From: Methylobacteriaceae bacterium
GTDB lineage: Bacteria; Pseudomonadota; Alphaproteobacteria; Rhizobiales; Beijerinckiaceae
Assembly (NCBI GenBank): GCA_020638135.1
Contig: JACKJE010000016.1
Coordinates: 1 to 64,000, forward strand
Length of the DNA stretch: 64,000 nt
Reading direction: 5' to 3'
The translations under genes were made by a program, and so were the position numbers. Shown here one piece after another: positions 25,230-33,720 of this stretch. The notes below the pieces were generated by a model that worked only from the letters and a program-made list of their open reading frames with translations, was not told where the DNA came from and ran no database searches. Positions within the stretch are counted from its first letter, which is position 1. The number at the start of each line of letters is the position of its first letter.

Positions 25230-26120
25230 TCAGGCCTTGTAAAACTTGCGTACGGCCCGCAGCGCATTGCTGCCGGTCTGCTCGAGGAAATTGCGATAGG
25301 CCTGCAGCACGTAATTGTCATCGGGCAAGGCGTGATAGCCACGCCACGGCGTGCCGAGCACCGTATCGAAGCCGCGCGGATTGGCGATGGTGAGGAAGGC
25401 GCATTCCAGCATGTGCTTGAGTTCCGAACCATCGGCCGCCTTGGCCGGCATCTGCTGGCCGATGTTCGACAGCCCGCCCATCATGTGCACGCCCTTCAGG
25501 TCCGGGTCGGCGCCGATCATGCCGATCGCATCGAGCGTCGCGCGGTTGAGGCCGGTCGTGTCGGCGATGATGGCGCTGACCGACATGTCGAGAAAAATAT
25601 CCGACAGCGGCATGCCGTATTCGTCGCGCAGCCGCAGCGCGCAACGCCGCGCCGTATCGTAGACTTCCTGCGCGGTCTTGTTGCCCTTCGCCTGCCCGCC
25701 CTCGACACGCTCGGAGGCCATGAGAATGACCTTGAACGGACCATGCGTCCTGTAAAGTTCCATCAGGTCCCAGCGATGCTCGGTGATCGAGTTGACGATC
25801 GGATCAGCGCCGCCGGCCTTCGCGCGATCATAGGCTTCGAGACACACTTTCTGCACCTCGGCGCTCGGGAAATCGAACGACAGCGGGATTGCGACCACCT
25901 CCTGGATGGCGCGGATCACCGTCGCCATGAAGCCAGGGTCTGTCAGCGCGCGCGCGCCAATATTGACGTTGAGATAGCGCGCGCCGGCCTCGGCCTGCTT
26001 GACCGCGAGCGCCTGGATGCCGGCGATGTCCTCGTTGTCGAACAGGGCCTTCGTGCTCTTGAAACCCGGATTGATCCGTTCGCCGATGATCTGGAGCGAA
26101 AATCCCTGCGATGCGGTCAC
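25230..26120 (-). CDS. Methyl-corrinoid:tetrahydrofolate methyltransferase (MtgA/MtvA/CmuB-like, DHPS fold)
   Basis: The 296-residue protein has the pterin-binding TIM barrel: QIIGERINPGFKS, GARYLNVNIGAR (pterin-contact Asn and Asp-type positions), FDFPSAEVQKVCLEAY, NSITEHRW and MGGLSNIGQQMP. These features belong to the MeTr/AcsE and MtgA group, which take a methyl from a methylated corrinoid protein and give methyl-THF. The start is a GTG at 26118-26120 after AGAGGAA; it overlaps the stop of the RACE gene by 4 bases. In this operon it is the second methyltransferase, downstream of the corrinoid protein and upstream of MetF in the metabolic chain. Confidence 0.86.
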   Translation of the reverse strand: MTASQGFSLQIIGERINPGFKSTKALFDNEDIAGIQALAVKQAEAGARYLNVNIGARALTDPGFMATVIRAIQEVVAIPLSFDFPSAEVQKVCLEAYDRAKAGGADPIVNSITEHRWDLMELYRTHGPFKVILMASERVEGGQAKGNKTAQEVYDTARRCALRLRDEYGMPLSDIFLDMSVSAIIADTTGLNRATLDAIGMIGADPDLKGVHMMGGLSNIGQQMPAKAADGSELKHMLECAFLTIANPRGFDTVLGTPWRGYHALPDDNYVLQAYRNFLEQTGSNALRAVRKFYKA

Positions 26121-27922
26121 GATGCGCGTTCCTCTCTGTGGCCGGAAAAGCCGATGTTCTTCATGAAGCGTTTCTGGAACTGCGGATTGGTCGACAATTC
26201 CACATAGGCGCAACGCGCCGCGATCTCGCGCGCAAGCTTGCGTTCGGCGGTGGACGCGAGCATGCGCGCCACGCCGACGCCGGCCGCATTGCCGACCTGC
26301 GCGAATTTTTCGCGAGCAAGACGCGGCAGCAGCCCGATCTCCATCGCGCTGTCGAGATCGATATAGGCGCCGAAGGCGCCGGCGAGGATGAAGCGATCGA
26401 TGCGCTGCTCGCTGAGCCCCATGCGCTCCAGCAGCAGGTCGACGCCGGTGCGCACGGCGGATTTCGCGAGCTGCACGGCGCGCACGTCGTTCTGCACGAC
26501 CTGTACGCCATCGGCGAGCCGGATCACGCGCCGGCTGCCATCGACGATGACGTCCGCGTAGCCCTCGCCGATCCGCCCGCCCTTGTCGACCAGCCCGAGC
26601 CGCAGGCCGGCGGCGATGGCGTCGAGAACGCCGGAGCCGCATACGCCGACCGGCGCGGCATTGGCGATCGTGGCGATGCGCAGGCGCCCGTCCTCGATTC
26701 TCACGCGTTCGATCGCGCCGTCGGCTGCGCGCATGCCGCAGGATATGTGCCCGCCTTCGAGCGCCGGCCCAGAGGGACAGGAGGCGGAGACGATCTGCCC
26801 ATCGTGCATCAAAGAAATTTCGGTGTTGGTGCCGATGTCCATGACGAGCGATACGCCGCCCTGCTCCCAGCGCGCCCGCGTCGCCAGCAGCGCCGCGACA
26901 TGATCCGAACCGACGAAGCCGCCGACATTGCCGGCGACATGCACGCGCGCGCCCACCGCGAAATCGAGACCGAGATCGCGCGCGAAAAGGTCCATCGCAT
27001 CATGCGCGGCCGCGACGAAGGGCGCACGGCCGAGCTGGCGCACCGGCAGGCTGAGCAGCAGGTGCTGCATGGCGGTATTGCCACAGATCGTCACGTCGCG
27101 AATGTCGTGCGCGCGCAGGCCAACGGCGCGCGCGAGATCATGGCCGAGCGCATTGATCGCCGTACGCGCCGCCGCCTGCAACTCGTCTTGGTGTCGTCGC
27201 CCGCCGACCGCATGGTTGATGCGGCTGACGAGATCGGCGCCCCAGGCGACCTGTGGATTCTCGATGCCGAGGCTCGCCAGCCGCGCGCCCGTTTCGAGGT
27301 CGAGCAGGAAGCCGACGACATTGGTCGTGCCGAGATCGATGGCAAGCCCGACCGCGCGCCGCCCCGGCGCGCCGATGCCGACGATCCGTCCGTCGCGCGA
27401 ATAGACGCGCGCCGCCCAATCGTTGTCGCGCAAGACTTGCGGCAGCGCGCGCGCCGCCTCGATGTCGATCGTCTCGATGCGCGCGCCCATCGCGCGCCGC
27501 ACGCGCGAAAAATCGTCGGCGTGATCGACGAGCGTCGCGGGCGGGACCGTCACATCTTCGAACGAGACAGCCGGCGCCGGCGCGATGGCCGCCTCGTCGC
27601 GCGCATGCACATCGGCGCGCGTCACCTGCGCCAGCGAACGCGGCGCAATCTCGATCGCGCAATCGCCGGTCGGACGCACGCGGCATGCATGCGCCCATTT
27701 CCGCCCGCCTTCGATCTCCGCGCCTTCGTCGTCGGTCAGTTTGCCGTCATGCGCGCGCACCATGCACGAGCCGCAGGCGCCGCGGCCGCCGCAGGCGCCG
27801 ACGATGCGCACGCCCGAGCGGCGCGCCGCGTGAAAGATCGTCTCGTCCGCCGCGCAATCGATCTCGCGGTCGAGATGCGCGAAGCGCACGCGATAGGTCG
27901 CAACGGGAGAATGCGCGTCCAT
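26117..27922 (-). CDS. RACE protein: ferredoxin-ASKHA ATPase that reactivates corrinoid proteins
   Basis: The 601-residue protein begins with a plant-type [2Fe-2S] domain: cysteines C44, C50, C53 and C80 (ACGGRGACGSC ... HAC). After a linker (about 110-210), a DUF4445/ASKHA nucleotide-binding domain follows, starting AIDLGTTNVVGF, with MDIGTNTEISLM and AGAFGAYIDLDSAMEIGLLP. This is the architecture of RamA-like and Orf/AE-type reductive activators, which use ATP to return inactive Co(II) corrinoid to Co(I). It sits between the activation-domain-like gene (5-bp gap) and the second methyltransferase (4-bp overlap). In an aerobe, where Co(I) is easily oxidised, such a protein would be needed continuously. 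Confidence 0.9.
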   Translation of the reverse strand: MDAHSPVATYRVRFAHLDREIDCAADETIFHAARRSGVRIVGACGGRGACGSCMVRAHDGKLTDDEGAEIEGGRKWAHACRVRPTGDCAIEIAPRSLAQVTRADVHARDEAAIAPAPAVSFEDVTVPPATLVDHADDFSRVRRAMGARIETIDIEAARALPQVLRDNDWAARVYSRDGRIVGIGAPGRRAVGLAIDLGTTNVVGFLLDLETGARLASLGIENPQVAWGADLVSRINHAVGGRRHQDELQAAARTAINALGHDLARAVGLRAHDIRDVTICGNTAMQHLLLSLPVRQLGRAPFVAAAHDAMDLFARDLGLDFAVGARVHVAGNVGGFVGSDHVAALLATRARWEQGGVSLVMDIGTNTEISLMHDGQIVSASCPSGPALEGGHISCGMRAADGAIERVRIEDGRLRIATIANAAPVGVCGSGVLDAIAAGLRLGLVDKGGRIGEGYADVIVDGSRRVIRLADGVQVVQNDVRAVQLAKSAVRTGVDLLLERMGLSEQRIDRFILAGAFGAYIDLDSAMEIGLLPRLAREKFAQVGNAAGVGVARMLASTAERKLAREIAARCAYVELSTNPQFQKRFMKNIGFSGHREERAS

Positions 27923-27927
27923 GCCGA

Positions 27928-28614
27928 TTACGCCGCCGCCGCGCGAAGAGCGACCGCGCAGGTCTTGCGCGACCGGCAATCATCGCAGCGCGACCACAAT
28001 GCGATGGGCAGATCGCGGCCGACGCCGAACATGACCGACGCCGATTTCGCTGGCTCCAGCGCGAGCGACGAGGTGACCGCAACGCCAATCCTGTCGGCGC
28101 CGGCCAGCCGCAACACGGCCGGCTGCGCATCGAGCACGAGCCCGGGATCGCCGGGCCGCAATTCGCCGGCCATGGTCAGATCGCGCTTCGTCACATCGGC
28201 GAGGATGCGGTCCTGCAGGCGGCGCGAGGCCTCAATCAGCATCTGGTTGCCGAGCGTGTCGAGCGCCAGCGCCAGCGACATTTTTCGTTCGGCAAACAGC
28301 GCCCGCACTTTTTCGACCAGCGCCGGACCGATCGTGCAGACGCCGAAGGCGAGCGCGGTCAGCTCGCCGGTTTCAGGCAACATGCGCGGCGCATGAAAGG
28401 CCTCGCCGCCGGCGCGCAAAATGTCTGCCGCCGGCGCGTCGAGCGCGACGATGGCATAGGTCATATGCGCGCGCCCTAGCCCTTGCGCACGTGCGATCGC
28501 GATCGCCTCGGCGCGGAAGCGACGCCGCGCGTCCGTCAGCCCCACGGGCTCGACGGCCGCGATCGCCTTCAGCGCATCGAAGGCGCGCGGCGCTGCGGGC
28601 GCGTCAGCCGGCAT
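27928..28614 (-). CDS. MetH-activation-domain-like protein with C-terminal cysteine motif
   Basis: The 228-residue protein resembles the small proteins, often named after the methionine synthase activation domain, that accompany corrinoid methyltransferases. Visible parts are AFGVCTIGPALVEKVRALFA, LALDTLGNQMLIEASRRLQD and a C-terminal CDDCRSRKTC motif (C210, C213, C219) that may hold a metal or cluster. It lacks a corrinoid-binding motif. It overlaps the upstream UroD-type gene by 11 bases and is followed by the RACE gene, which argues for a role in corrinoid reduction or repair. Function remains inferred from position and weak family resemblance. Confidence 0.68.
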   Translation of the reverse strand: MPADAPAAPRAFDALKAIAAVEPVGLTDARRRFRAEAIAIARAQGLGRAHMTYAIVALDAPAADILRAGGEAFHAPRMLPETGELTALAFGVCTIGPALVEKVRALFAERKMSLALALDTLGNQMLIEASRRLQDRILADVTKRDLTMAGELRPGDPGLVLDAQPAVLRLAGADRIGVAVTSSLALEPAKSASVMFGVGRDLPIALWSRCDDCRSRKTCAVALRAAAA

Positions 28615-29869
28615 ATTTGCGCGCCGCGCGGAACATCGCCCGCACGTTCTCGACCGGCGTCTCGTCCGGCAGGCCAAAGGCCGCATCGAGAATGATGCGC
28701 CCGCCCTTGTTCCAGACATTGTCGACAATGTATTTCACGGCCGCATCGACATCCTCGGGCTTGCCGGTCGTCAGGATCGACGGCGAGACATTGCCGCGCA
28801 GCGCGACCGTATCGCCCAGCACCTCGCGCGCCTTCACGATATCGGCGCGCTCGAACCAGTAGATCGCCTTGCCCTTCGGAATGTCCTGGATGATCTCCAG
28901 CCGCTTGGTGCAATCGGATTCCCACATCGGCATCGGGATCAGACCCTCGGCGATGAGATCGAGCATCATCTGCCGGAACGACGGCCACCAATAGGTCTTG
29001 AACTGGTCCTGCGACATGAAGGCGTCGGGCGCCCAGTGCAGCGGGATGAAGACGATCGGATTGCCGGCGGCCTTCGCGGCGGGCACGGCCTGTCTCACCA
29101 GCAGCCGCCGCATCTTGTCGCAGGCTTCGAGCAACTTGTCGCCGCGCCTGCGCATGTCGGTGAGAATGCCGCGCGCGCCGCGGAAATAATCGCCGAGCAC
29201 ATCGAACGGCGCGCCCGACGTCGCGATACTGCCCATGGGATAGCCGAGCTCCGCCATGCGCGCGATGAAGCGGGCGTTGCGGTCGGCGAGCTGCTGGCTC
29301 GCCTCGCCCGCTTTCTGCACGCGCGCCCAGGATTCCTGCAACGCAGGGCTGAGGAAGCCGCGCACATTGGCGAAGAGTCGGAAATAAAATCCGCCCGCAA
29401 TGTTCGGGAATTCCGAAAAGCCCTCGAACGCGCCCATCACGCGCGGCAGATAGACGCGCAGATAATAGCCGGTCGGATCGAACAGGAAGTCGTCATACTC
29501 TTCCGGCGGCATGTATTCGCGGTCGAGATATTGATAGGGCTGATTGTCGCCCACGCCATGTCCCGGCCATTGCAGCTGCTTGTAGCCGGTCGCGTCCAGC
29601 GTCGGCCCCATGGCCGTCTGCAGCACGAGCGGGCTCACCGTATCGGGATCGAGTTCGAGTACGGCGCGCTCGGCGATAGCTGCCGTGCCCTCGAAATCGT
29701 ACATCAACTGCTTGTAGGAAACGCCGCCGTATTTCGCGAGCCAGAACGTTCCAAACAGCGTCGCCGGCATGCGGTCGGGCTGGCGCAGTTCGACGCAATC
29801 CATGATCCTTTGCCAACGCGCGTCATAGGCGGCCTTGGCGTCCGCGGGGGCTTCGACGGCGGCGCTCAT
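28604..29869 (-). CDS. UroD-superfamily corrinoid methyltransferase (substrate:corrinoid, MT I)
   Basis: The 421-residue protein has the uroporphyrinogen-decarboxylase fold used by MtaA, CmuA and methoxyaromatic O-demethylases: LRQPDRMPATLFGTFW, a middle SGAPFDVLGDYFRG region, and the C-terminal GLPDETPVENVRAM signature. It would bind the methyl donor and transfer its methyl to the Co(I) corrinoid protein encoded just upstream (4-base ATGA overlap). The H-x-C...C zinc site of MtaA/CmuA is not conserved: the C-terminal Cys is Phe/Ala (DAAFGLP) and the H-x-C position reads LHW (H278). H278, E317 and C320 (ESDC) are alternative metal ligands. A true heme-pathway decarboxylase is excluded by the context and the missing UroD N-terminal motif. 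Confidence 0.82.
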   Translation of the reverse strand: MSAAVEAPADAKAAYDARWQRIMDCVELRQPDRMPATLFGTFWLAKYGGVSYKQLMYDFEGTAAIAERAVLELDPDTVSPLVLQTAMGPTLDATGYKQLQWPGHGVGDNQPYQYLDREYMPPEEYDDFLFDPTGYYLRVYLPRVMGAFEGFSEFPNIAGGFYFRLFANVRGFLSPALQESWARVQKAGEASQQLADRNARFIARMAELGYPMGSIATSGAPFDVLGDYFRGARGILTDMRRRGDKLLEACDKMRRLLVRQAVPAAKAAGNPIVFIPLHWAPDAFMSQDQFKTYWWPSFRQMMLDLIAEGLIPMPMWESDCTKRLEIIQDIPKGKAIYWFERADIVKAREVLGDTVALRGNVSPSILTTGKPEDVDAAVKYIVDNVWNKGGRIILDAAFGLPDETPVENVRAMFRAARKYAG

Positions 29870-30528
29870 GCGTTCACTCCCATCCAGCCCTTGCACAGCG
29901 AAACCGCTTCGACCGCATTGACGCCGAAGGCGTCGGCGCCGGTATAGGCGCGCACCGTCTCGTCGATCTGCCCGCCGCCGATCATGATCTTCACATCGTT
30001 GCGCAGGCCCGCATTGTCGATCGTGGCGATCGTCTCCTTCATCGAGTCGAAGGCGAGCGTGAGAAAGCCCGAGAGGCCGACGACATCGGGCTTGAACGCC
30101 TCGATCTCCGACACGAAGGTCGCGGCCGGCACGTCGATGCCGATGTCCTTCACCTCGAAGCCGTTGATGTCGAGCATGAAGCTGACGATGTTCTTGCCGA
30201 TGTCGTGCAGGTCGCCGTGCACCGTGCCGATCAGCACCTTGCCGAGCCTGCGCGGCTCCTCGCCCGGCGCGCTCTTGATCAGCGGCTTGGCGATGGCGCC
30301 GATCGTGTCGAGCATCTCGCCGGCCAGCACCAGTTCGGGCAGAAAATATTCGCCGTCCTCGAACTTCTTGCCGACGATATCCATCGCGGCGCGACAGAGT
30401 TCGAGCACGCGCATCGGATCGGCGCCCTCTTCGAGCAGCATCTTCTTGGCGAGATCGATGCCCTCGTCCTCTTCCATCTCGGCCAGATGGCCGACGAGGC
30501 GGGCTTCCTGTTCCGTCATTTCGCTCAT
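29866..30528 (-). CDS. Corrinoid (B12-binding) methyl-carrier protein
   Basis: The 220-residue protein has the two-part layout of MtaC/MtbC-type carriers: an N-terminal four-helix cap (about 1-90, GKKFEDGEYFLPELVLAGEM) and a Rossmann-like B12 domain with the base-off ligand motif D106-L-H108-D-I-G111, then GLSGFLT and MIGGGQ. His108 would coordinate cobalt from below. The protein shuttles the methyl group between the two methyltransferases of the operon. The start at 30528 follows GGGAGG. It overlaps the UroD-type gene by 4 bases, a common sign of coupled production of partner proteins. Confidence 0.92.
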   Translation of the reverse strand: MSEMTEQEARLVGHLAEMEEDEGIDLAKKMLLEEGADPMRVLELCRAAMDIVGKKFEDGEYFLPELVLAGEMLDTIGAIAKPLIKSAPGEEPRRLGKVLIGTVHGDLHDIGKNIVSFMLDINGFEVKDIGIDVPAATFVSEIEAFKPDVVGLSGFLTLAFDSMKETIATIDNAGLRNDVKIMIGGGQIDETVRAYTGADAFGVNAVEAVSLCKGWMGVNA

Positions 30529-30570
30529 CAAAACCTCCCAACACAATTCTTGCGGGTCATTGCGCGCGCC

Positions 30571-31950
30571 TCACGCGCGCACGCCCGATTGAACGATCGC
30601 CTCCGCCAGTGTCGCCTCGTTGCGGTGTCCCATCAGATGGACGCCGGCGACGCCTTCGATGTCGCGCAGCGCCTGGATCGTCTCCACGAGTATGGCGAGC
30701 CCTTCCGCCTTCTGGTCGTCGGCATTGGCGATGCGGACGAGAACGGAATCCGGGATATGTACGCCCGGAACATGATGCGCCATCCAGCGCAGCGCCTTGA
30801 CGCTGCTCAAAGTGCCGACGCCGACGATCATGCGCGCGCGGTCGTGCAGGCCACGCGCGCGAACGCCGTCCATGAAGCGGCGGAACAGGTCGAGATCGAA
30901 ACAGAATTGCGTCTGGATGAATTGCGCGCCCGCGTCGATCTTCATTTCGAGATTGTCGATCCGGTCCTCGTAGGGCGGCGCGAAAGGATTGGCGGTGGCG
31001 CCGATGAACAGGTCCGGCGGCGTCTCCAGCTTGCGCCCCGAAGCGAATTCGCCTTTGTCGCGCATGTCGCGGGCAATGCGCAGCAGGTTGATCGCGTCGA
31101 GATCGAACACGGGTTTGGCCTGCGGATGGTCGCCCTGGCTCACATCGTCGCCGGTCAGGCACAGGATGTTGCGGACTCCGAGCGCGGCCGCGCCGAGTAT
31201 GTCGCCCTGCACGGCGATGCGATTGCGGTCGCGGCAGGCGATCTGGCAGACCGGCGTGTGACCGTGCGCGGCGAGAATGGCCGCGGCCGCCGCGCTCGAC
31301 ATGTGGCAATTGCCGCCGGCGCCGTCGGTGATGTTCACGGCGTCGACGAGCCCCGCGAATTTTTCCGCGCGCGCGAGCAGCGCGGAGGGATCGGCGGAAT
31401 CCGGCGGCGCGATCTCGACCGTCGTCACGAAGCGCCCGGAGCGGCACGCCGCCTCGAACGCATGGACCGGACGTTCGCGCGGCGGCGGCGCGGGCCCCTG
31501 CTCGGGCGCGGGCGCGCCTTCGATCACCCTGATCCAGGTCGACCGGCCCTGCCGCGAAAAATCGATCGGCGGCAGGGACGGCGGCGCAGCGTCGCGCGAA
31601 TTGATCGCCCGCATGCCCTCGCGCGCCTCGAGCCAGACGCAGCGCGTCGCCGGGTCGACCTCGCAGCCGCCATCGGCGCGCACGCCGCCGCACGGCCCGT
31701 TGCGCATCGCCTTGCCGCAATTGGTCGGACAGGCCATGCCGGTCTTGCGCAGAACGCAGGCGCCGCACATGCGGCAGTCGAACATCAGGTTTTTCGCGCC
31801 GCGTTCGATCGGCGTCAGCGCGCGTTCGGCGCGGTCGCTGCCGACAAATGTCGCCAGCGGCCTCAGAAATGGCGCAACATGGGCGAAGGCTTCGTAGAGC
31901 CTGTCGAGTCCGGCGGCGTGCCTTACGCTCCACTGCCGGGCGGCTTTCAT
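30571..31950 (-). CDS. MetV-MetF fusion: methylenetetrahydrofolate reductase with N-terminal cysteine-rich domain
   Basis: The 459-residue protein has a Cys-rich N-terminal MTHFR_C/MetV domain (C59, C62, C65, C74, C78, C87, C96; CRMCGACVLRKTGMACPTNC) and a MetF TIM barrel from about residue 165 (FVTTVEIAPPDSADP; CLTGDDVSQGDHPQ; AQFIQTQFCFD). In acetogens MetV and MetF are separate subunits of one complex. Here they are joined in one chain. MetF interconverts methyl-THF and methylene-THF; in this operon it most likely runs in the oxidative direction, feeding the methyl group into C1 metabolism. It overlaps the MarR gene upstream by 4 bases. Confidence 0.88.
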   Translation of the reverse strand: MKAARQWSVRHAAGLDRLYEAFAHVAPFLRPLATFVGSDRAERALTPIERGAKNLMFDCRMCGACVLRKTGMACPTNCGKAMRNGPCGGVRADGGCEVDPATRCVWLEAREGMRAINSRDAAPPSLPPIDFSRQGRSTWIRVIEGAPAPEQGPAPPPRERPVHAFEAACRSGRFVTTVEIAPPDSADPSALLARAEKFAGLVDAVNITDGAGGNCHMSSAAAAAILAAHGHTPVCQIACRDRNRIAVQGDILGAAALGVRNILCLTGDDVSQGDHPQAKPVFDLDAINLLRIARDMRDKGEFASGRKLETPPDLFIGATANPFAPPYEDRIDNLEMKIDAGAQFIQTQFCFDLDLFRRFMDGVRARGLHDRARMIVGVGTLSSVKALRWMAHHVPGVHIPDSVLVRIANADDQKAEGLAILVETIQALRDIEGVAGVHLMGHRNEATLAEAIVQSGVRA

Positions 31951-32489
31951 GTCTCGCCGACTTTCGTGAGTTGCGCGGCCCGCGCGTGGATTTTTTCGAG
32001 CAGGCGGATGGCGGCGCGGCGCTCCTGATCTGTGAGGTCGGCCAGCAGGAATTCCTCGCGCTCGCGCGCGACGTCGACGATCTGGTCGTGCAGTTCGAGC
32101 CCCTTTTTCGTCAGCGCGATGAATTGCCGGCGCATGTTGTTGTCCTGGAACCGCGTCTCGACCAGCCCCCGCTCCTGCATGAAGGCGACGCTGCGGCTGA
32201 TGACCGCGCGATCGAAACCGATGACCTCCGATATGCGGCCGGCGGGAATCCACGGCTCGACCGCCAGCAGCGCCATGATCCGCCAGTCGGTGACGCCGAC
32301 GCCGAACCGCTTGCGATAGATGACCGAGGCGCTGCTCGACACCTTGTTGGCGATCCAGGTGAGATAGGCGACGGCGTAATTCTCGAGATCGAGCGCTTTC
32401 GGCGAACTGCGGACGTCGCCGCCAACGGGCGACTTCCGCCGCGTCGGCGCTTCGCTCCTGACCTTGTTCGCCGCACGTGTCGCCCGCAT
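31947..32489 (-). CDS. MarR family transcriptional regulator inside the corrinoid operon
   Basis: The 180-residue winged-helix protein has a basic N-terminal tail and the MarR core: YRKRFGVGVTDWRIMALLAV, AGRISEVIGFDRAVISRSV (recognition helix), VETRFQDNNMRRQFIALT (wing) and a C-terminal dimer helix. Its place as the third gene of the operon suggests autoregulation, answering the methoxylated acid or its product. The stop overlaps the metF start. A palindromic operator candidate lies in the divergent promoter region at 35032-35051. Confidence 0.88.
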   Translation of the reverse strand: MRATRAANKVRSEAPTRRKSPVGGDVRSSPKALDLENYAVAYLTWIANKVSSSASVIYRKRFGVGVTDWRIMALLAVEPWIPAGRISEVIGFDRAVISRSVAFMQERGLVETRFQDNNMRRQFIALTKKGLELHDQIVDVAREREEFLLADLTDQERRAAIRLLEKIHARAAQLTKVGET

Positions 32490-32500
32490 GCCCGTCTCCC

Positions 32501-33709
32501 CTACTGGCGCGTCGCCCGCACCGGCAGCGAGGAAAATGCGCGCAGCACATTATTGTACTGCCGCTTCGGCTCGCCGGCGAGTTCGATCGTCGCGGCCTTG
32601 CGCGCGAAGGCCGCAAACACTGCCTCGCCCTCGAGCCGCGCGATCGGCTGGCCGACGCAGCCGTGAATGCCCGTGCCGAACCCCATATGGCCGACGACCT
32701 TGCGCTCGATGTCGAATTCGTCGGCGCGTTCCCAGCGACGGGGATCGCGATTGGCCGATTGCATGAAGGCGCAGATCTTTTCATCCGCACCGACCTTCAC
32801 GCCGCCGATCTCGACGTCTTTCGTCGTCGTGCGGAAGAAGGCCTGCGCCGGACCTTCGTAGCGCAGGCTCTCCTCGAAGGCGTTGCGCGCCAGTTCGGGC
32901 TTTTCGCGCAATTTCTTCCACTGGGCCGGATGCGTGGCGAGGCACCACAGCAGATTGCCGAAGGCGTTGACGGTCGTGTCCACGCCCGCTGACAGGAAGG
33001 AGCGCACCAGCATGGCCGCTTCGTCCTCCTTCAGCTCTCCGCTGTCGACGGCGGCGTAGATCATCGCGCCGAGCCCGTCCTTGGTCAGCTCTGCCCGCGC
33101 GCAATTGGCCATGATCCAGCCGCGCACGGCATCGGCGTTGGCCATGGCGGCCTGCGTGAATTCGTTCTGCGGCCCGAAGGAATTGAACACCATCGCGCCA
33201 TAGGGCAGCAGATTCTCGCGCCCCTTTTCCGGCAGGCCGAGCGCGTCCGGAAAAACCTTGGTCGGATAATATTCGGCGAAGTCGGCAATGCCATCGAACT
33301 CGCCCATGTCGAGCATGCGATCGACCAGAAGTTCGGCCTCGCGCTCGAACTGCTCACGCAATTTGCGCACGATGCCCGGCGTCATCGTGCGCGCGAGCAC
33401 CGTGCGCGTGCGCGTATGCAGCGGCGGATCGGCCTCGAGCACGATGCTCGGCGGCCGCCACGGCTTTTCCTTGTTGAAATTGGCGAGCCCGACGCCGGCG
33501 GCGGACGAAAACGTCTGCCACTCGCTGAGCACGCGCTGCACATCGTCGTGCCGCGCAACGACGTAGCATTCGTATTGCGGCGACCAGAGCGCTGGCCCTG
33601 CTTCGCGCATCGCCTCGAAATGCGGATAGGGATCGTCCATGAATTCGCGCGTGAACGGATCAGCGTGCAGGATCGGCGCGCCAGCGCGCGCTTCGGCAGC
33701 GGCTTTCAT
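32501..33709 (-). CDS. Cytochrome P450, CYP199-like
   Basis: The 402-residue soluble P450 has the I-helix AGVDTT motif, an ExxR-type segment (EESLRYEG), and the heme loop FGTGIHGCVGQ with C351 as the iron ligand. The stretches GVGLANFNKEKPWRPPS and EADPPLHTRTRTVL, NLLPYGAMVFNSFGPQNE and SANRDPRRWE are very like CYP199A enzymes of Rhodopseudomonas palustris, which hydroxylate or O-demethylate para-substituted benzoates such as 4-methoxybenzoate with O2, releasing formaldehyde. Its ferredoxin and reductase are not in the window. The gene lies 11 bases after the binding-protein gene and 11 before MarR, so it is part of the operon. Confidence 0.88.
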   Translation of the reverse strand: MKAAAEARAGAPILHADPFTREFMDDPYPHFEAMREAGPALWSPQYECYVVARHDDVQRVLSEWQTFSSAAGVGLANFNKEKPWRPPSIVLEADPPLHTRTRTVLARTMTPGIVRKLREQFEREAELLVDRMLDMGEFDGIADFAEYYPTKVFPDALGLPEKGRENLLPYGAMVFNSFGPQNEFTQAAMANADAVRGWIMANCARAELTKDGLGAMIYAAVDSGELKEDEAAMLVRSFLSAGVDTTVNAFGNLLWCLATHPAQWKKLREKPELARNAFEESLRYEGPAQAFFRTTTKDVEIGGVKVGADEKICAFMQSANRDPRRWERADEFDIERKVVGHMGFGTGIHGCVGQPIARLEGEAVFAAFARKAATIELAGEPKRQYNNVLRAFSSLPVRATRQ

Positions 33710-33720
33710 GATCGCCTCCC

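Noticed and set aside
28604..29869. True uroporphyrinogen decarboxylase (HemE)
   Set aside because: The length (421) and context are wrong and the HemE N-terminal Arg motif is absent; the gene overlaps a corrinoid-protein gene.
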